Shown here: positions 37,192-38,181 of the stretch, in pieces
Position numbering within the stretch: position 1 is the stretch's first letter
Layout: every line of letters begins with the position of its first letter
NCBI GenBank assembly: GCA_966211335.1
Contig: CBIHNF010000006.1
Location: forward strand, 1 to 38,181
DNA: 38,181 nt
Origin: JAPWJZ01 sp966211335
GTDB lineage: Bacteria; Pseudomonadota; Alphaproteobacteria; Micavibrionales; UBA2020
Direction of reading: 5' to 3'
Notes under the pieces: model-generated
The model's input: only the letters and a program-made list of their open reading frames with translations
Told to the model about the DNA's origin: nothing
Database searches by the model: none
Made by a program: the position numbers and the translations under genes

Positions 37192-38105
37192 AGGCGGAGG
37201 CGATATTTGCGGAACGCCAGGAACTCAGAAAACGGGTCAAGGAGAACGTCGGAACTATCGTTGACGAGTACCTTGCCGCCAAGGAAGATAAACCGTCTAT
37301 CCGCAGAATGAGGGAGGCATGGGTAGCTGCGAAACCCCACTTCCAGACAAAGAGGCCGGCAGACGTTACCGACAAAACGATTAAAGCCTTCATAGATGCC
37401 CGCAGATCGTCAGGCGTATCTGACGGCACAATCCGCAAGGAACTCGGAGTGCTGCGCCAAGCCCTGCGCTGGCATGACCCCAAGAACGCACCGGCAATTG
37501 AATTGCCCCCTTCCCCGCCACCAAGGGAACGCCACCTGACGCGGGACGAATACATCAAGCTTCTGGAATCCTGTGACGCCCCGCACCTGAAACTGTTCAT
37601 CCGCCTTGCCCTGAACACCGGAGCGAGAAAGGGAGCCCTGCTGGATTTGACATGGGACAGGGTAGATTTAGAGCGTGGCCTTATAGCCCTCTCCAAAGGG
37701 GTGCAGACGAATAAGCGCCGTGCAACTGTCCCAATCAACGGAACGCTTAAAACAGCCCTCCTAGAGTCCAGAAAGGGCAATATAAGCGGCTATGTCATCG
37801 AGTATCGGGGGAAGCCTGTAAAAGATATCAAGATCGGCTTTGCAAAGGCCTGCCAAAGAGCCTCGGGCGCGACGATACACGCCAAGCGCGGAAGATGGTG
37901 GGCAGAGGGCGGGAACGAGAAATGGGATGATGTGACGCCCCATACCTTGAGGCATACGGCGGCGGTCTGGATGGCTGAAGGCGGCATACCTATTTCCGAG
38001 ATTGCGCAGTTTCTTGGTCATACGAATATCAATATTACGTATAAGGTCTATGCCCGTTTCACGCCGGACTACCTGCGCAAAGCCGCTTCTGTTTTGGATG
38101 TGTGA
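37104..38105 (+). CDS. int: tyrosine recombinase (integrase)
   Basis: A 333-residue integrase of the phage type. The N-terminal 60 residues are an arm-binding-like part, residues 65-135 the core-binding helices, and residues 145-333 the catalytic domain. Catalytic residues visible are Arg 175 (NTGARKGALL), Lys about 204, His 280 and Arg 283 (PHTLRHTAA), His 306 (FLGHTN) and the nucleophile Tyr 316 (ITYKVYARF). It acts at the tRNA-Thr core 26 bases downstream. It is the last gene of the rightward block, behind excisionase, so it is made together with early genes. The start lies inside the excisionase gene. Confidence 0.95.
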   Translation: MYLVKYRKHWAEYDPTTRTRRSLHTPDRLKAEAIFAERQELRKRVKENVGTIVDEYLAAKEDKPSIRRMREAWVAAKPHFQTKRPADVTDKTIKAFIDARRSSGVSDGTIRKELGVLRQALRWHDPKNAPAIELPPSPPPRERHLTRDEYIKLLESCDAPHLKLFIRLALNTGARKGALLDLTWDRVDLERGLIALSKGVQTNKRRATVPINGTLKTALLESRKGNISGYVIEYRGKPVKDIKIGFAKACQRASGATIHAKRGRWWAEGGNEKWDDVTPHTLRHTAAVWMAEGGIPISEIAQFLGHTNINITYKVYARFTPDYLRKAASVLDV

Positions 38106-38119
38106 TGTTCAGTTGAACA
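38106..38119. repeat. palindrome beside attR, TGTTCA-N2-TGAACA
   Basis: TGTTCAGTTGAACA begins at the base after the integrase stop, 12 bases before the att core. The related GTGTTCAGGTGAACAC lies 95 bases beyond the core on the other side (145-160). No T-run follows, so it is not a normal terminator. It is a candidate binding site for integrase arm domain, excisionase or a host factor. Confidence 0.5.
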
Positions 38120-38131
38120 CAAAAGGGGCTA

Positions 38132-38181
38132 AAAATGGTGCTGCCGAGTGGGATTGAACCGCCGACCTCCCCCTTACCAAG
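38132..38181 (-). repeat. attR: 50-bp direct repeat, 3' part of tRNA-Thr(GGT)
   Basis: Identical to 1-50. The tRNA reads on the minus strand, so its 5' half lies to the right of the window and this phage-borne copy restores the gene: anticodon loop TTGGTAA, T arm and acceptor to CCA are present. The exact junction of host and phage bases inside the repeat cannot be read from one sequence. Confidence 0.95.

Noticed and set aside
1..38181. CRISPR array, insertion sequence or transposase
   Set aside because: No regularly spaced repeats and no transposase motifs were found on either strand; the only mobile element is the prophage itself.

Overview
The window is one complete, integrated temperate phage (prophage). 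Its first 50 bases (1-50) are repeated exactly as its last 50 (38132-38181). The repeat reads on the minus strand as the 3' part of a tRNA-Thr(GGT) gene, from the anticodon loop to CCA, so the ends are attL and attR and the prophage is about 38.1 kb. The intact tRNA would be completed by host sequence just right of the window. The host is Gram-negative, because a lipoprotein-type outer spanin is encoded. A GC-rich alphaproteobacterium is my guess, with low confidence.

The virion genes fit a short-tailed podovirus of the Bordetella BPP-1 / T7 structural type: head-tail connecting portal, Bbp19-like protein, scaffold, capsid, gp11-like tail tube, large tail protein, gp13-like GNAT-fold protein, three big internal (ejection) proteins, and a tail fibre with a T7-type N-terminus and a glycine-rich tip. 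I see no phage RNA polymerase and no reverse transcriptase.

Layout. (1) 1-215: attL and possible integrase arm sites, followed by one plus-strand orphan gene (216-416). (2) 25630 down to 421: one 25-kb leftward block. It starts with a Cro-like gene, then a VRR-NUC nuclease, a DUF1376-type replication protein, terminase with HNH, portal, scaffold, capsid, tail, ejection proteins and fibre, and ends with lysis genes (holin-like, GH108 endolysin, overlapping Rz/Rz1). Three copies of a CCCTTGCGTTCG element precede the head, capsid and fibre genes and look like late promoters. (3) 25630-28572: immunity region. It holds an S24-type repressor gene, a rightward trio of accessory genes (lipoprotein, membrane protein, unknown), a bidirectional terminator and two leftward membrane-protein genes. 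Operator-like palindromes (CACAT-N4-ATGTG) occur at both edges, over the leftward and the rightward early promoters. A decayed tRNA 3' fragment lies at 28434-28470. (4) 28573-38105: rightward early block. It encodes a Sak4-like recombination ATPase and its DUF669 partner, a tRNA-Phe, a chain of tightly coupled mini-genes including Lar-like and Dcm-like anti-restriction genes, and finally excisionase and integrase beside attR.

How it works together: the repressor would silence both early promoters through the shared operators. On induction the rightward transcript gives recombination, anti-restriction and excision functions, while the leftward transcript gives replication, packaging, virion and lysis functions. 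The points most worth checking are a 207-codon frame overprinted on the dcm gene, a PBECR-type nuclease domain inside an ejected virion protein, the shared operator set, and the repeated late element.
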